A program made the translations under genes and the position numbers. A stretch of 64,000 nt of DNA from Achromobacter sp. MYb9 (lineage in GTDB: Bacteria > Pseudomonadota > Gammaproteobacteria > Burkholderiales > Burkholderiaceae_B): NCBI RefSeq assembly GCF_002975275.1, contig NZ_PCOQ01000008.1, positions 62,001 through 126,000 of the forward strand, written 5' to 3'. The notes beneath the pieces are model-generated. The model saw only the letters and a list, made by a program, of their open reading frames with translations. It did no database searches and was not told where the DNA came from. Each line of letters opens with the position of its first letter. Within the stretch, counting starts at the first letter, position 1. Shown piece after piece: positions 24,423 through 32,935 of the stretch.

Positions 24423-25157
24423 ATGGAATCCGAGTTCGCCGATATCAACCTATCCGGCGTGGCGGGCGCGATCGCCGATCCGGCCCGCGCGCGCATGCTC
24501 TGCCTGTTGCTGGACGGCCGCGCCCGTACGGCGACCGAGTTGGCCGTCGCCGCCGATATCAGCGCCTCCACGGCCAGCAGCCATTTTCAGCGGCTGCGCG
24601 AGCAAGGGCTGGTCGACATGGCGGTGCAGGGCAAGCACCGCTATTTCCGGCTGGCCAACAGCGAGGTCGCGCACGCGCTGGAGGCTTTGCTGGTCGTGGC
24701 CGGCGCCGAACGCGCGCCGTTCAAACCCAACACGCCATCCGCGTTGCGAGAGGCCCGTACCTGCTACGACCACATGGCGGGTACGCTTGCCGTGCGCATC
24801 CACGATGCGATGCTCGCGCGCCAATGGCTGGCCGCCGATGGCCGCGATTACGTGCTGACGCCGCTGGGCGAGGCGTCGCTGGCCCAGATTGGCGTGGATG
24901 CCGCGCAAGCGCGGCAGCGCCGCCGGCGTTTCGCATGCGCCTGCCTGGACTGGAGTGAACGGCGCTCGCACCTTGGGGGCGCGCTGGGCGCGGCCTTGCT
25001 GGATGCGCTGACGCAACGCGGCTGGATCACGAAGGACCTGGATTCGCGCGCGCTGTCGGTCACGCGCAAGGGCGCGCAGCAGTTTCCGGCCTTCTTCGGC
25101 AAGGCCGACGCGCAAGCGGCCGCCGGCTGGCAGGAAGGCAAGCCGGCCGCGGCATAG
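24423..25157 (+). CDS. ArsR-type HTH transcriptional regulator
   Basis: 244 residues from the ATG at 24423. A winged HTH lies at about 10-95: GAIADPARARMLCLLLDG, ELAVAADISASTASSHFQRL (recognition helix) and GKHRYFRLAN (wing). A C-terminal part of about 150 residues follows, with Cys-rich RRRFACACLDWSERRSHLGG, a second-domain motif common in this subgroup. The CxC could bind metal, but that is inference. It is divergent from the MFS gene and probably represses it. Confidence 0.87.
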   Translation: MESEFADINLSGVAGAIADPARARMLCLLLDGRARTATELAVAADISASTASSHFQRLREQGLVDMAVQGKHRYFRLANSEVAHALEALLVVAGAERAPFKPNTPSALREARTCYDHMAGTLAVRIHDAMLARQWLAADGRDYVLTPLGEASLAQIGVDAAQARQRRRRFACACLDWSERRSHLGGALGAALLDALTQRGWITKDLDSRALSVTRKGAQQFPAFFGKADAQAAAGWQEGKPAAA

Positions 25158-25188
25158 CCTGACGTTGTCGCCGCTTCGCCATAAGGGT

Positions 25189-25217
25189 GCCGCCTTGCAG
25201 GCGGCCCATTTTTTTTT
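25189..25217 (+). terminator. Intrinsic terminator after the ArsR gene
   Basis: GCCGCC (25189-25194) and GGCGGC (25200-25205) enclose a TTGCA loop and are followed by CCA and nine T. It separates the regulator from the next gene, whose ribosome site begins 14 bp later. Confidence 0.9.
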
Positions 25218-25241
25218 ATCAACCCTGTACAGGAGGTGGCC

Positions 25242-25907
25242 TTGCCCACGCTGGCACTGCACGCATTCCGTTCCTTCCGCCGTTTGGTGACGGAACTTCG
25301 CATTGACGTCAATCATGCTCCGGAAGAAGTGGAGAACGAACTCAATGCCATACACAACCGGATGAATCGTCCTTTGGATCGCTTGCATGGGCTGCCGGAG
25401 GTCAAGACCGACATCCCTGGCATCGTGTTTCGCTATCGCGAAGCCGACGGCGAGTACTACGTGTATGTGATGGATCTGCGGCGGGACCGGGTGGCGGGCT
25501 ACACGGTGTTCAATCGGCTGATCGAAGTGGGCAGGCGGGCCGACCCGTACGTGCGCGCCCCGCATTCGAAATACGCCGCGCCCTATCAAGGCATGGGGCT
25601 GGCGACGGCGGTATACCGCTGGGGGTTGGACGCAGGCCTGTGCATCATGAGCGGCGCCCGCCAATCCACGGGGGCGCACCGGCTATGGATGGGGTTGGCC
25701 CGGCACTACGAGCTGGGCTACGTGGACCTGCGGCGCAAGCAGTTGCGCTACCTGGGACCCACCGTGCCGCCCCGTGTGCAGGATGATCTGCACACTCGGA
25801 TAATCCTGTTGGGACGGGGCTGGACCTTGGCCGATTACCAGCGGGCAACGGGCATGGCGGCGTCCGAAGATGCGCTTTCGCAACACGACCTAGGGAAATC
25901 CCCGTAA
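25242..25907 (+). CDS. GNAT-like acetyltransferase
   Basis: 221 residues. The best start is TTG at 25242, five bases after AGGAGG; the GTG at 25236 falls inside that ribosome site. The region APYQGMGLATAVYRWGLDAG resembles acetyl-CoA-binding motif A (Q-x-x-G-x-A). Before it, YYVYVMDLRRDRVAGYTVF fits the beta strands of a GNAT fold. The N-terminal third is helical and not recognised. Substrate is unknown. It is a single gene following a terminator, with a GC hairpin 45 bp downstream. Confidence 0.6.
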   Translation: MPTLALHAFRSFRRLVTELRIDVNHAPEEVENELNAIHNRMNRPLDRLHGLPEVKTDIPGIVFRYREADGEYYVYVMDLRRDRVAGYTVFNRLIEVGRRADPYVRAPHSKYAAPYQGMGLATAVYRWGLDAGLCIMSGARQSTGAHRLWMGLARHYELGYVDLRRKQLRYLGPTVPPRVQDDLHTRIILLGRGWTLADYQRATGMAASEDALSQHDLGKSP

Positions 25908-25953
25908 TCCGGCGGCAGGGCGGGGCTCCGGCGTGTGCCCCGCTACGCCGCAG

Positions 25954-25978
25954 GCCGCATCGGGCCTACCGATGCGGC
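25954..25978. repeat. 10-bp GC hairpin downstream of the GNAT-like gene
   Basis: GCCGCATCGG (25954-25963) pairs perfectly with CCGATGCGGC (25969-25978) around a 5-nt loop. A T-run is lacking, so it is either a weak terminator or an mRNA 3'-end stabiliser. The rest of the 222-bp gap up to 26130 shows nothing further beyond an AT-richer promoter-like stretch. Confidence 0.5.
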
Positions 25979-26129
25979 GGATTTCCGCTCGAAATTCTTG
26001 CCAGTTGAGAACGGGGGACGCACTTATTGTGGTGCAACAATGTTTCTAGTCTCTGCCTGCGTTACAAAACATATCAGAACTGTCATGAACAGGCGCGGTA
26101 TGCTCGATTGAAGAAAGAGGGCATCCGAA

Positions 26130-26402
26130 GTGCATCAGAACAACTTGATCTACAAGGGATACCGGCTGACAGCCAAGGTCTCCCGGGGCGAGGACGCTGA
26201 AGTTCCGGCGCTACCCAGCGGCCCCGTATTCGTCGCATCGGTAATGGTGGTTCAGGCAGGCGCCGTCCTGGAAGGCGGCGACGAATACCCGGTCCCCCGA
26301 TTTGCCGACGGCGGTTTCGTCTTCAGTCCGCGAGAAGCCGTGCACGCGGCCATATTGCATGGCCGCGAGATCGTCGACGGCCTGACGAACATGCCGTCCT
26401 AG
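26130..26402 (+). CDS. Small hypothetical protein
   Basis: 90 residues starting with GTG at 26130; AAGAAAGAGG lies upstream. One small alpha/beta domain: KGYRLTAKVSRGEDAEV, then VFVASVMVVQAGAVLEGG, and a C-terminal helix FSPREAVHAAILHGREIVD. This layout recalls DUF-type proteins of Burkholderiales with a single beta sheet plus helix. No signal or membrane segment. It converges with the DUF1829-type gene and overlaps it by 4 bp. Function unknown. Confidence 0.65.
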   Translation: MHQNNLIYKGYRLTAKVSRGEDAEVPALPSGPVFVASVMVVQAGAVLEGGDEYPVPRFADGGFVFSPREAVHAAILHGREIVDGLTNMPS

Positions 26403-27163
26403 CCGGAAAAGACGTCCCGCCAGTCGCGTGTCTTGGCCAGCGTCTGCACGGTCGCGGACTGCTCGAGGATGGTGACGGCCTTTTTGAATTCTTCTGCCGA
26501 CGCGCCGTCCTCCAGGATGACCATGCGCGAATTGCGCGCATCCGCCATCTTCACATCCGACATCTTGCCGTGGGTCTGGTAGACCTGCGTCCAATCCATT
26601 TTCTTGCCGGCTTTGAGCGCGATCGGTTCGATATAGGTCAGCGCCGTGCTGCCGGCCGCGCGAACCGCGAACGCGAAGTCCGCGGTATGGCCGCTGCTGC
26701 CTTTGGCGCGTGCGCCTTTGACCATGCGATTCGCGCCCACGCCTTCGGCCAGCGCGCGCCCGACCTGGGCGCGGAACCGCAGTTGGCTGAATCGGGGCAT
26801 CCACTTGGCGCACTGGAACGACAAGGCCATGGCCAGTTTCACGGCGTCCCACAGGGCTTCTTGCAACTGTTCGTTGGGGCCCGAGGCGACGATGGCGCCG
26901 TCGCGGTCGAAATGCGCCAGGCTGACACCGGGGGTTTCGTTCAGCAGATCGATGCGCTTGGCCCCGACGTCGATGCCGTAGCTGGACGCGTGCATCGAGG
27001 TCTCACAGGCGTCGGTCAGATAGAACGACGTGTCGTCAGGGTGTGCGATGAAGAAGGCGGCGTGTTGGCCGTCCAGCCCCAGCGTCATGGGAGACACCGC
27101 GCGTATGGCGTGTTCACCGGCCGGCAGGACGGTCCAGCCGGAGGCTTCCAGAAAAGTGCTCAT
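26399..27163 (-). CDS. DUF1828/DUF1829 protein
   Basis: 254 residues. The N-terminal half has the DUF1828 pattern: DDTSFYLTDACETSMHASSYG with GVSLAHFDRDGAIVA. The C-terminal half (about 130-250) fits DUF1829, with ALTYIEPIALKAGKKMDW and SRMVILEDGAS. Biochemical roles of both domains are unknown; they occur in mobile and accessory regions. The start overlaps the stop of the preceding gene by ATGA, so the two are a translationally coupled pair. Confidence 0.72.
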   Translation of the reverse strand: MSTFLEASGWTVLPAGEHAIRAVSPMTLGLDGQHAAFFIAHPDDTSFYLTDACETSMHASSYGIDVGAKRIDLLNETPGVSLAHFDRDGAIVASGPNEQLQEALWDAVKLAMALSFQCAKWMPRFSQLRFRAQVGRALAEGVGANRMVKGARAKGSSGHTADFAFAVRAAGSTALTYIEPIALKAGKKMDWTQVYQTHGKMSDVKMADARNSRMVILEDGASAEEFKKAVTILEQSATVQTLAKTRDWRDVFSG

Positions 27164-27696
27164 AGGATCAATTCGATTTGGCGGCCTTTGAGGGGATGCG
27201 CAAATCCGCCGGCAAGGGTCAGGTTCGCCCGCGGCAGGAAGTACTGCATCAGCGCGCCGATGGTGTGCAGGGCGGGCACGATGGGTTCGGCATAACCTTC
27301 GCCTTCGTCCACCCAGATATGTTCGTGGCTGCGGTCTGCAAGCGGCTTGCGGTACTGCGGCCGGCCCACGCCGACCAGGCTGGTGTGGAAGGAGTCATCC
27401 GTGTCCACGCCAAATACCCGGTGCGGGCCGACAAAAAGACTGGCGCTGAATGCTTCCGTCAGGAAGATCGTGGCTTGGCCATGCACCGCCGTGCGCGCGC
27501 CGCGGTAGATCACCCGGAAAATCACGTCGTCCCGCGCGTCGCCCTTGACCTTGCACGCGCTGGCGAACTCCATCCATTGGATGTTGTTGGCGGCGGGCTT
27601 CGGGATCCAGGAAATCGGCTTTACGGTTTCCTTGGGTTCGGCAAGGATCTCCTGCACCTCATCAACGGTGATTAACGGTTCGAACTTGTTGGCCAT
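27160..27696 (-). CDS. Hypothetical protein paired with the DUF1829 protein
   Basis: 178 residues. It contains a basic, beta-rich core (DDVIFRVIYRGARTAVHGQA, FSASLFVGPHRVFGVDTDD) and a His-rich segment (RSHEHIWVDEGEGYAEPI). It may belong to DUF6978-like proteins, which occur with DUF1828/1829, but I am not certain. No signal peptide. First gene of the two-gene operon, with a 15-bp inverted repeat about 125 bp upstream. The pairing suggests a joint function, possibly defence or addiction, which is not shown by sequence. Confidence 0.55.
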   Translation of the reverse strand: MANKFEPLITVDEVQEILAEPKETVKPISWIPKPAANNIQWMEFASACKVKGDARDDVIFRVIYRGARTAVHGQATIFLTEAFSASLFVGPHRVFGVDTDDSFHTSLVGVGRPQYRKPLADRSHEHIWVDEGEGYAEPIVPALHTIGALMQYFLPRANLTLAGGFAHPLKGRQIELIL

Positions 27697-27820
27697 GGAA
27701 CGGATTCAGGGGTCTTGGAATTGCGCTGCGAATGCGCTGCGCCGCTCGCGACAGGGCGCAGGGAACGCATGCGCGCAAACCGTGCGAGGGGGCGTAATCT
27801 TACAAGATGAAGACGGTGTC

Positions 27821-27856
27821 GGCCCTTTGGCTGTATATCCGTACAGCTAAGGGGCC
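27821..27856 (+). repeat. 15-bp inverted repeat between the two-gene unit and ypfJ-like gene
   Basis: Arms at 27821-27835 (GGCCCTTTGGCTGTA) and 27842-27856 (TACAGCTAAGGGGCC) enclose a 6-nt loop. As plus-strand RNA the two differences are G-U pairs; as minus-strand RNA they are mismatches. There is no T-run on either side. Confidence 0.55.
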
Positions 27857-27881
27857 GAGGCAATTCAGGTCTGGCAGCGGA

Positions 27882-28736
27882 TCAAAGCGCGCTGGCCGAG
27901 AACGTGTCGCATTGCTTGATGTTGCCGCTTTCCAGCCCGCGCTTGAACCAGCGCACGCGCTGGGCCGAGGATCCGTGCGTGAACGAATCCGGCACGGCAT
28001 AGCCCTGGGCTTGCTTCTGCAGACGGTCATCGCCGATGGCAGTGGCCGCCGACAGCGCCTCTTCGACGTCGCCACCTTCCAGGATATTGCGCGCGGCGTT
28101 GGCGCGTTGCGCCCACAGGCCGGCGAAACAGTCAGCTTGCAATTCCACGCGCACGGACAACGCATTGGCCTGCGCAGGATTGCGGCGGCGCAGCTGGTCC
28201 ACCTGGTCCGAGATGCCCAGCAGATGCTGCACGTGGTGTCCGACTTCATGCGCGATCACATAGGCTTGGGCGAAGTCGCCGGGCGCCTTGAACTTGTTCT
28301 GCAATTCATCGAAGAAGGCCAGGTCGATATAGACCTTGCTGTCGCCGGGACAGTAGAACGGGCCCATCGCGGACTGGCCCGTGCCGCACGCCGTGGGCGT
28401 GGCGCCGCGGAACAGCACGAGCTTGGGTGCGACGTATTGGCGGTTCAGGTCCTTCTGGAATATCGCGGTCCAGGTGTCTTCGGTTTCGCCCAGCACCTTG
28501 GCCACGAAGCGCGCCTGCGGATCGTCGACGGGCGGCCGGGTGGCCGGCGCCTGCTGCTGGGTCTGGGGAGGTCCTTCGGCCATTTGCAAGACCACGCTGG
28601 GGTCCACGCCAAAGTACATGGCTACCAAGGCAAGTACTATCGTACCGATGCCGATGGTTCCACGGCCGCCGATACGGGGACCACTGGCTCGTCGGTCTTC
28701 CACATTGTCGCTTTCACGCGAGTCATCGAGGCGCAT
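27882..28736 (-). CDS. YpfJ-type neutral zinc metallopeptidase
   Basis: 284 residues. A single N-terminal transmembrane helix (about 26-45, TIGIGTIVLALVAMYFG) is followed by a soluble domain. HEVGHH at 163-168 is the zinc-binding motif, and VELQADCFAGLWA carries the downstream Glu/Asp ligand. Conserved Cys pair at CGTGQSAMGPFYC. This matches the KPN_02809/YpfJ family, in which the physiological substrate is unknown. It is transcribed away from the YciO-like gene; 86 bp separate the starts. Confidence 0.9.
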   Translation of the reverse strand: MRLDDSRESDNVEDRRASGPRIGGRGTIGIGTIVLALVAMYFGVDPSVVLQMAEGPPQTQQQAPATRPPVDDPQARFVAKVLGETEDTWTAIFQKDLNRQYVAPKLVLFRGATPTACGTGQSAMGPFYCPGDSKVYIDLAFFDELQNKFKAPGDFAQAYVIAHEVGHHVQHLLGISDQVDQLRRRNPAQANALSVRVELQADCFAGLWAQRANAARNILEGGDVEEALSAATAIGDDRLQKQAQGYAVPDSFTHGSSAQRVRWFKRGLESGNIKQCDTFSASAL

Positions 28737-28822
28737 ACTGTTTCTCCGGGCGGGTCGGCGTTCCCGCCATTTTGCATCGCCGCGCCACGTTGGGCGGCAT
28801 TCAAGAGTGTTAGGATAATCCC

Positions 28823-29449
28823 ATGGCCTTGTATTTATCTATTCATCCTGCGAATCCTCAACCTCGCCTGCTCAAGCAGGCAGCCCAATGGCTGAACGAT
28901 GGAGGCCTGGTGGCGGTGCCCACCGACTCCAGCTATGCCGTCGTCGCACGCCTGGACGACAAGGACGCCGCTGACGGCTTGCGCCGGCTTCGCGGCCTGG
29001 ACGAAAGACATCACCTGACGCTGCTGTGCCGCGATCTGGCCGAAATTGGCCACTTTGCCCGCGTGGACAACAAGCAATACCGCTTGCTGAAGGCCGCGAC
29101 GCCGGGCCCCTGGACCTTCATTCTTGAAGCCACCAAGGAAGTGCCGCGGCGCGTTTCGCACCCGTCGCGCAAAACCATCGGCATCCGCGTCCCGGATCAC
29201 GCCGTCATGCTGGGCTTGCTTGAGCAAGTGGGGGCGCCTTTGCTTTCCACGACCCTGATCCCCAAGGACGAGACCGACGCGTTGAACGACGCCGAAGACA
29301 TCCGCGCGCGCTACGACCACGATCTGGCGGCCATCATCGACGCGGGCGCCTGCCCGCAATCTCCGACCACGGTCATCGACTTGACCAGCGACGATCCGGT
29401 GGTCGTGCGCGTGGGCCGCGGCGATCCCGCCACGCTTGGCCTTGCCTGA
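28823..29449 (+). CDS. Sua5/YciO-family protein
   Basis: 208 residues. The fold signature is visible: LNDGGLVAVPTDSSYAVVAR near the start, and ATPGPWTFILEATKEVPRRV plus RKTIGIRVPDHAV in the centre, which hold the KxR/SxN-like ATP and threonine pocket. Sua5 relatives make threonylcarbamoyl-AMP for tRNA modification, but the short YciO branch lacks the Sua5 C-terminal domain and its role is less certain. The next gene starts 73 bp later, after a 9-bp hairpin. Confidence 0.87.
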   Translation: MALYLSIHPANPQPRLLKQAAQWLNDGGLVAVPTDSSYAVVARLDDKDAADGLRRLRGLDERHHLTLLCRDLAEIGHFARVDNKQYRLLKAATPGPWTFILEATKEVPRRVSHPSRKTIGIRVPDHAVMLGLLEQVGAPLLSTTLIPKDETDALNDAEDIRARYDHDLAAIIDAGACPQSPTTVIDLTSDDPVVVRVGRGDPATLGLA

Positions 29450-29473
29450 ATCTTCTCCACTCCGTAGTGCCTT

Positions 29474-29497
29474 GCGTGCCGGCCCCTGCCGGCACGC
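29474..29497. repeat. 9-bp GC hairpin between yciO-like and protease genes
   Basis: GCGTGCCGG (29474-29482) pairs with CCGGCACGC (29489-29497) around CCCCTG. No T-run follows. It lies 25 bp before the protease start and may shape transcript levels in a probable shared transcript. Confidence 0.5.
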
Positions 29498-29521
29498 GGC
29501 TCATCTACAATCCGGCTCGCC

Positions 29522-30169
29522 ATGAACGACATCATCCAAACCATTGCGGTCTACGCGATACCGGTCATCTTCGCTATCACCCTGCACGAGGCGGCCCACG
29601 GCTATGTCGCGCGGATGTTCGGCGACCCGACGGCTTACGAGGCCGGCCGCATCAGCCTGAACCCGGCGCGCCATATCGACCCTGTCGGCACCTTGCTGGT
29701 GCCGGTGGTCATCCTGTTGGCATCCAAGCTGCTGGGCAGCCCGGGCATGCTGTTCGGGTGGGCAAAGCCCGTACCGGTGGACTTCGGCCGCTTGCGCCGC
29801 CCCAAGCGCGACATGCTGTGGGTGGCGCTGGCCGGGCCGGCCGCGAACCTGCTGATGGCGATCCTTTGGGCGTTTTCGCTGCGCCTGATGTTGGAATCCG
29901 GCATGCAGGAGTCGTTCTGGTTCCAGATGGGCGTGGCCGGCGTGAATATCAACCTGGTGCTGATGGCGCTGAACCTGCTGCCGATTTTGCCGTTGGATGG
30001 GGGACGTATCCTGTTCAGCCTGCTGCCGAACCGCCTGGCCTGGCAATACTCGAAAATCGAGCCGTATGGCTTGATGATCGTCATCGTCCTTTTGGTCACC
30101 GACGTGCTTTGGCTTCTGATGCGTCCGGTGTACGAATTTGGAACGACTATCGTCCAGTGGTTTCTGTAG
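29522..30169 (+). CDS. Site-2 protease family (M50) membrane protein
   Basis: 215 residues with about six hydrophobic segments. HEAAH at 22-26 is the zinc motif in the first helix. NLLPILPLDGGR at 151-162 carries the Asp159 ligand. This compact form resembles YwhC-like M50 peptidases rather than RseP, as it has no PDZ domain. It would cleave substrates inside the inner membrane; targets are unknown. It stands 88 bp before dapA on the same strand. Confidence 0.9.
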   Translation: MNDIIQTIAVYAIPVIFAITLHEAAHGYVARMFGDPTAYEAGRISLNPARHIDPVGTLLVPVVILLASKLLGSPGMLFGWAKPVPVDFGRLRRPKRDMLWVALAGPAANLLMAILWAFSLRLMLESGMQESFWFQMGVAGVNINLVLMALNLLPILPLDGGRILFSLLPNRLAWQYSKIEPYGLMIVIVLLVTDVLWLLMRPVYEFGTTIVQWFL

Positions 30170-30256
30170 GATTCCGGCCAAATTCCGTTAAACTCAGCGG
30201 TTTCATTGATTCTGGCCCTGGGGCATCCTGCCGCGGGGCGTTGGAGCCCTACATTT

Positions 30257-31162
30257 ATGGCATCCCCTGCAACCGCCGCAGGCGTTAATTTCCAGGGCAG
30301 CTTGGTGGCCCTGGTCACTCCCATGCAGCCCGACGGCAGCCTGGATTACGCTGCCTACCGGTCATTGATCGACTGGCACGTCCAGGAAGGAACCGACGCG
30401 CTGGTGGTGGTGGGCACCACCGGGGAGTCGCCCACGGTCTCCATGGAAGAGCACGCGGAACTGATCCGCGTTGCGGTGGAACACGCCGCCGGCCGCATTC
30501 CGGTCATTGCTGGCGTGGGCGCCAACTCCACCGACGAAGCCATCCACCTGACGCGACACGCCAAGGCTGTTGGCGCGCAGGCCGGCCTGTCGGTCGTTCC
30601 CTATTACAACAAGCCGTCGCAAGAGGGCCTGTATCGCCACTTCCGTACGATCGCGGAAACCGTCGATCTGCCGACCATCCTGTACAACGTGCCGGGCCGC
30701 ACCGTTGCCGACATGAGCAACGAGACGGTCCTGCGCCTGGCGCAGGTGCCCGGCATCATCGGCATCAAGGACGCCACTGGCGATATCGCCCGCGGCGGCC
30801 TGTTGCTGCGCGAAGCGCCGGCAAGCTTCCAGGTTTTCAGCGGCGATGATCCCACCGCCGCCGCCCTGATCCTGCTGGGCGCGCGCGGCAACATTTCCGT
30901 GACCGCCAACGTGGCGCCCAAGCTCATGCGCGACCTGTGCGCCGCGGCGTTGGCGGGCGACGTGCCGAAGGTCCGTGAACTTAATGCCTTCCTGGCGCGT
31001 CTGAACAAGGCTTTGTTTGTTGAAGCCAATCCCATCCCCGTCAAGTGGGCGTTGGCCGAAATGGGCCGTAGCGCACTGGGCTACCGGCTTCCGCTGGTTG
31101 AACTGGGCTCGCAGAACCACGAAGTCGTGCGTCGCGCGCTCCAGGAAACGGGTCTGCTCTAA
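30257..31162 (+). CDS. dapA: 4-hydroxy-tetrahydrodipicolinate synthase
   Basis: 301 residues from the ATG at 30257. It condenses pyruvate with aspartate semialdehyde in lysine and meso-diaminopimelate synthesis, in the cytoplasm. Schiff-base Lys171 (GIKDATGD), Tyr143 (LYNVPGR) and Thr54-Thr55 (GTTGES) are present, offset by 10 from the E. coli numbering. Arg148 is in the expected place. An in-frame start at 30206 has no support. bamC follows after 17 bp, the usual dapA-bamC pairing. Confidence 0.97.
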   Translation: MASPATAAGVNFQGSLVALVTPMQPDGSLDYAAYRSLIDWHVQEGTDALVVVGTTGESPTVSMEEHAELIRVAVEHAAGRIPVIAGVGANSTDEAIHLTRHAKAVGAQAGLSVVPYYNKPSQEGLYRHFRTIAETVDLPTILYNVPGRTVADMSNETVLRLAQVPGIIGIKDATGDIARGGLLLREAPASFQVFSGDDPTAAALILLGARGNISVTANVAPKLMRDLCAAALAGDVPKVRELNAFLARLNKALFVEANPIPVKWALAEMGRSALGYRLPLVELGSQNHEVVRRALQETGLL

Positions 31163-31179
31163 ATATCGTGAGGATACGT

Positions 31180-32304
31180 ATGAACAAACGTCATGCCGGT
31201 TTGTCGGCATTGATGTCTCTGGTGTTGTTGGCCGGCTGCAGCGAGGTCAACCAATTCCTGGGCAATGAAGAATCCGTCAACTACAAGAGCGCCGTCACCC
31301 AGCGTGGAGAGCCTCTGAGCATCCCGCCGGATTTGACTCAGGCCAACAGCGATCCGCGTTATCGCGCGCCCGCTTCGGGCTCGACGACGTACTCGCAGTT
31401 CCAGCAGCAGGGCCAGGCGCAAGCCACGGCCCCCAAGACCAGCAACGTGTTGCCTGGCCGCCAGGACATGCGCGTCGAGCGTGACGGCGACCTGCGCTGG
31501 CTGGTCGTGGACCGTGCTCCCGAAGACGTGTTCCCGCGCCTGGTCGACTTCTGGACCGAAAACGGCTTCACCGTGGCCAGCAACAACCCCGGCGCTGGCC
31601 TGATCGAAACCGACTGGGCGGAAAACCGCGCCAAGATTCCGGAAAGCTGGCTGCGCCAGGCGTTGGGAGCGGTGCTGGAATCGGCTTGGGATAGCGGCGA
31701 ACGCGAGAAATTCCGCACGCGCGTCGAACGCGTCAACGGCCACACCGAAGTCTATGTCAGCCATCGCCAGATGCTGGAAAAGCGTGTGGGTTCCGACGGC
31801 GGCCAAGTGCAATGGCAGAACGGCAAGGAAGATCCTGGCCTGAACGCCGCCATGCTCGCCCGCATGATGGTCTACCTGGGTTCGGACGTGGACAGCGCCC
31901 GCAAGCTGGTGCAGCAGGCGGAAGCCTCGCCGCAGAAGCCGGCCGTGCAGGAAGATGTCCGCACGCAGGGCGCGTCGTTGCTGGTGGCTGAATCGTTTGA
32001 CCGCGCATGGCGCCGTGTCGGCGTGGCGCTGGACGGCGGCGGCTTCGCCGTGGACGACCGCGACCGCTCCGCAGGTGACTACTTCGTGCGCTATGTCGAC
32101 ACCGACACCGGCGAAAAGAACGAGCAACCGGGCTTCTTCGGCCGCATGTTCTCGGGCGACAAGAAGGCCGAGGCGCCGCAATACCGTATTCACCTGGCCG
32201 CCACCGGCGACGAGACGACGGTGACGGTGCTGGATTCCACGGGCACCCGCGACAACAGCGCCACCGCGCAGCGTCTGCTGAGCGTCCTGAAGGACAAGAT
32301 GTAA
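31180..32304 (+). CDS. bamC: Outer membrane assembly lipoprotein BamC
   Basis: 374 residues from the ATG at 31180, with GAGGAT upstream; a GTG at 31168 is less likely. The signal peptide ends in a lipobox (LVLLAGC), giving an outer-membrane lipoprotein. A disordered N-terminal stretch follows, including the EPLSIPPDLTQ motif that contacts BamD. Two helix-grip domains come next. It is a subunit of the BAM complex that folds outer-membrane proteins. The gene is downstream of dapA (historically dapX/nlpB), and a terminator follows. Confidence 0.93.
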   Translation: MNKRHAGLSALMSLVLLAGCSEVNQFLGNEESVNYKSAVTQRGEPLSIPPDLTQANSDPRYRAPASGSTTYSQFQQQGQAQATAPKTSNVLPGRQDMRVERDGDLRWLVVDRAPEDVFPRLVDFWTENGFTVASNNPGAGLIETDWAENRAKIPESWLRQALGAVLESAWDSGEREKFRTRVERVNGHTEVYVSHRQMLEKRVGSDGGQVQWQNGKEDPGLNAAMLARMMVYLGSDVDSARKLVQQAEASPQKPAVQEDVRTQGASLLVAESFDRAWRRVGVALDGGGFAVDDRDRSAGDYFVRYVDTDTGEKNEQPGFFGRMFSGDKKAEAPQYRIHLAATGDETTVTVLDSTGTRDNSATAQRLLSVLKDKM

Positions 32305-32346
32305 ATCGCAGCAGATCGGCGCTTCGGCGCCGGTTTGATGCGCAAG

Positions 32347-32369
32347 GGCCCCCGGAAGGGGGCCTTTTT
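32347..32369 (+). terminator. Intrinsic terminator after bamC
   Basis: GGCCCCC (32347-32353) pairs with GGGGGCC (32358-32364) around GGAA, followed by five T. Confidence 0.92.
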
Positions 32370-32420
32370 CATGGGCGCCGGCGTCGTCATGCGCCTTTGC
32401 GGCATCTGGCGACGCGCATA

Positions 32421-32455
32421 AAAAAGCCCCGGCAGCATGGCTGCCGGGGCTTTTC
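32421..32455. terminator. Bidirectional terminator
   Basis: AGCCCCGGCAGC (32425-32436) and GCTGCCGGGGCT (32440-32451) form a perfect 12-bp stem around a 3-nt loop, with A-run before and T-run after. It serves the lipoprotein gene on the minus strand and backs up the bamC terminator. Confidence 0.93.
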
Positions 32456-32490
32456 TACGTCTTCAGAGCGGGGGTTCGTCTCTGTTTTTA

Positions 32491-32718
32491 TTAAGACGCG
32501 GGGGTGGTCGAGCCGCCCGGGGTGTTCGAACCGCCACCAGGCGTCGTGCCGGGGGTGGGCGCCGGAGCCGGCGACGTGGCCGGGGGCGTGGTGCTCGGGG
32601 CAGGCGTGCTAGCGCCCGGAGTGGGGTTGTTCGCGGGCGCCGGGGCATCTTCCTTCTTGTTGCAAGCGCTGAGCGACACTGCCAGCACCGAGGCAATAAT
32701 CAAGGTTTTGCTCATCAT
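32491..32718 (-). CDS. Small Pro/Thr-rich lipoprotein
   Basis: 75 residues. The signal peptide ends in a lipobox (VLAVSLSAC), leaving a mature chain of about 57 residues. That chain is low-complexity (GGG, TTP, PAPAPTPGT-like) and most likely a flexible linker anchored in the outer membrane. AGGAG lies 7 nt before the first of two adjacent ATG codons. It is monocistronic and ends at the bidirectional terminator. The role is unknown; it could be a spacer or anchor protein. Confidence 0.72.
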   Translation of the reverse strand: MMSKTLIIASVLAVSLSACNKKEDAPAPANNPTPGASTPAPSTTPPATSPAPAPTPGTTPGGGSNTPGGSTTPAS

Positions 32719-32935
32719 TTTTGGACTCCTGTAGATGACGACTCTTGAAACCCCCTTAGGGGAAACCAGAATCCAGGCTACAGGAAGCCAGCGCCCTATC
32801 GCGTGTGAAAGTTAAAAAGGTCGCATCCCAATGGCAACAAACCTTTCAGCTCCGTGTTATGTCTTTCCTTATGTGACCGCGCGCATAGACCTGATTGCGT
32901 TCTGTGCAAGTCAGATACGCGCACGTGTCTGGATA

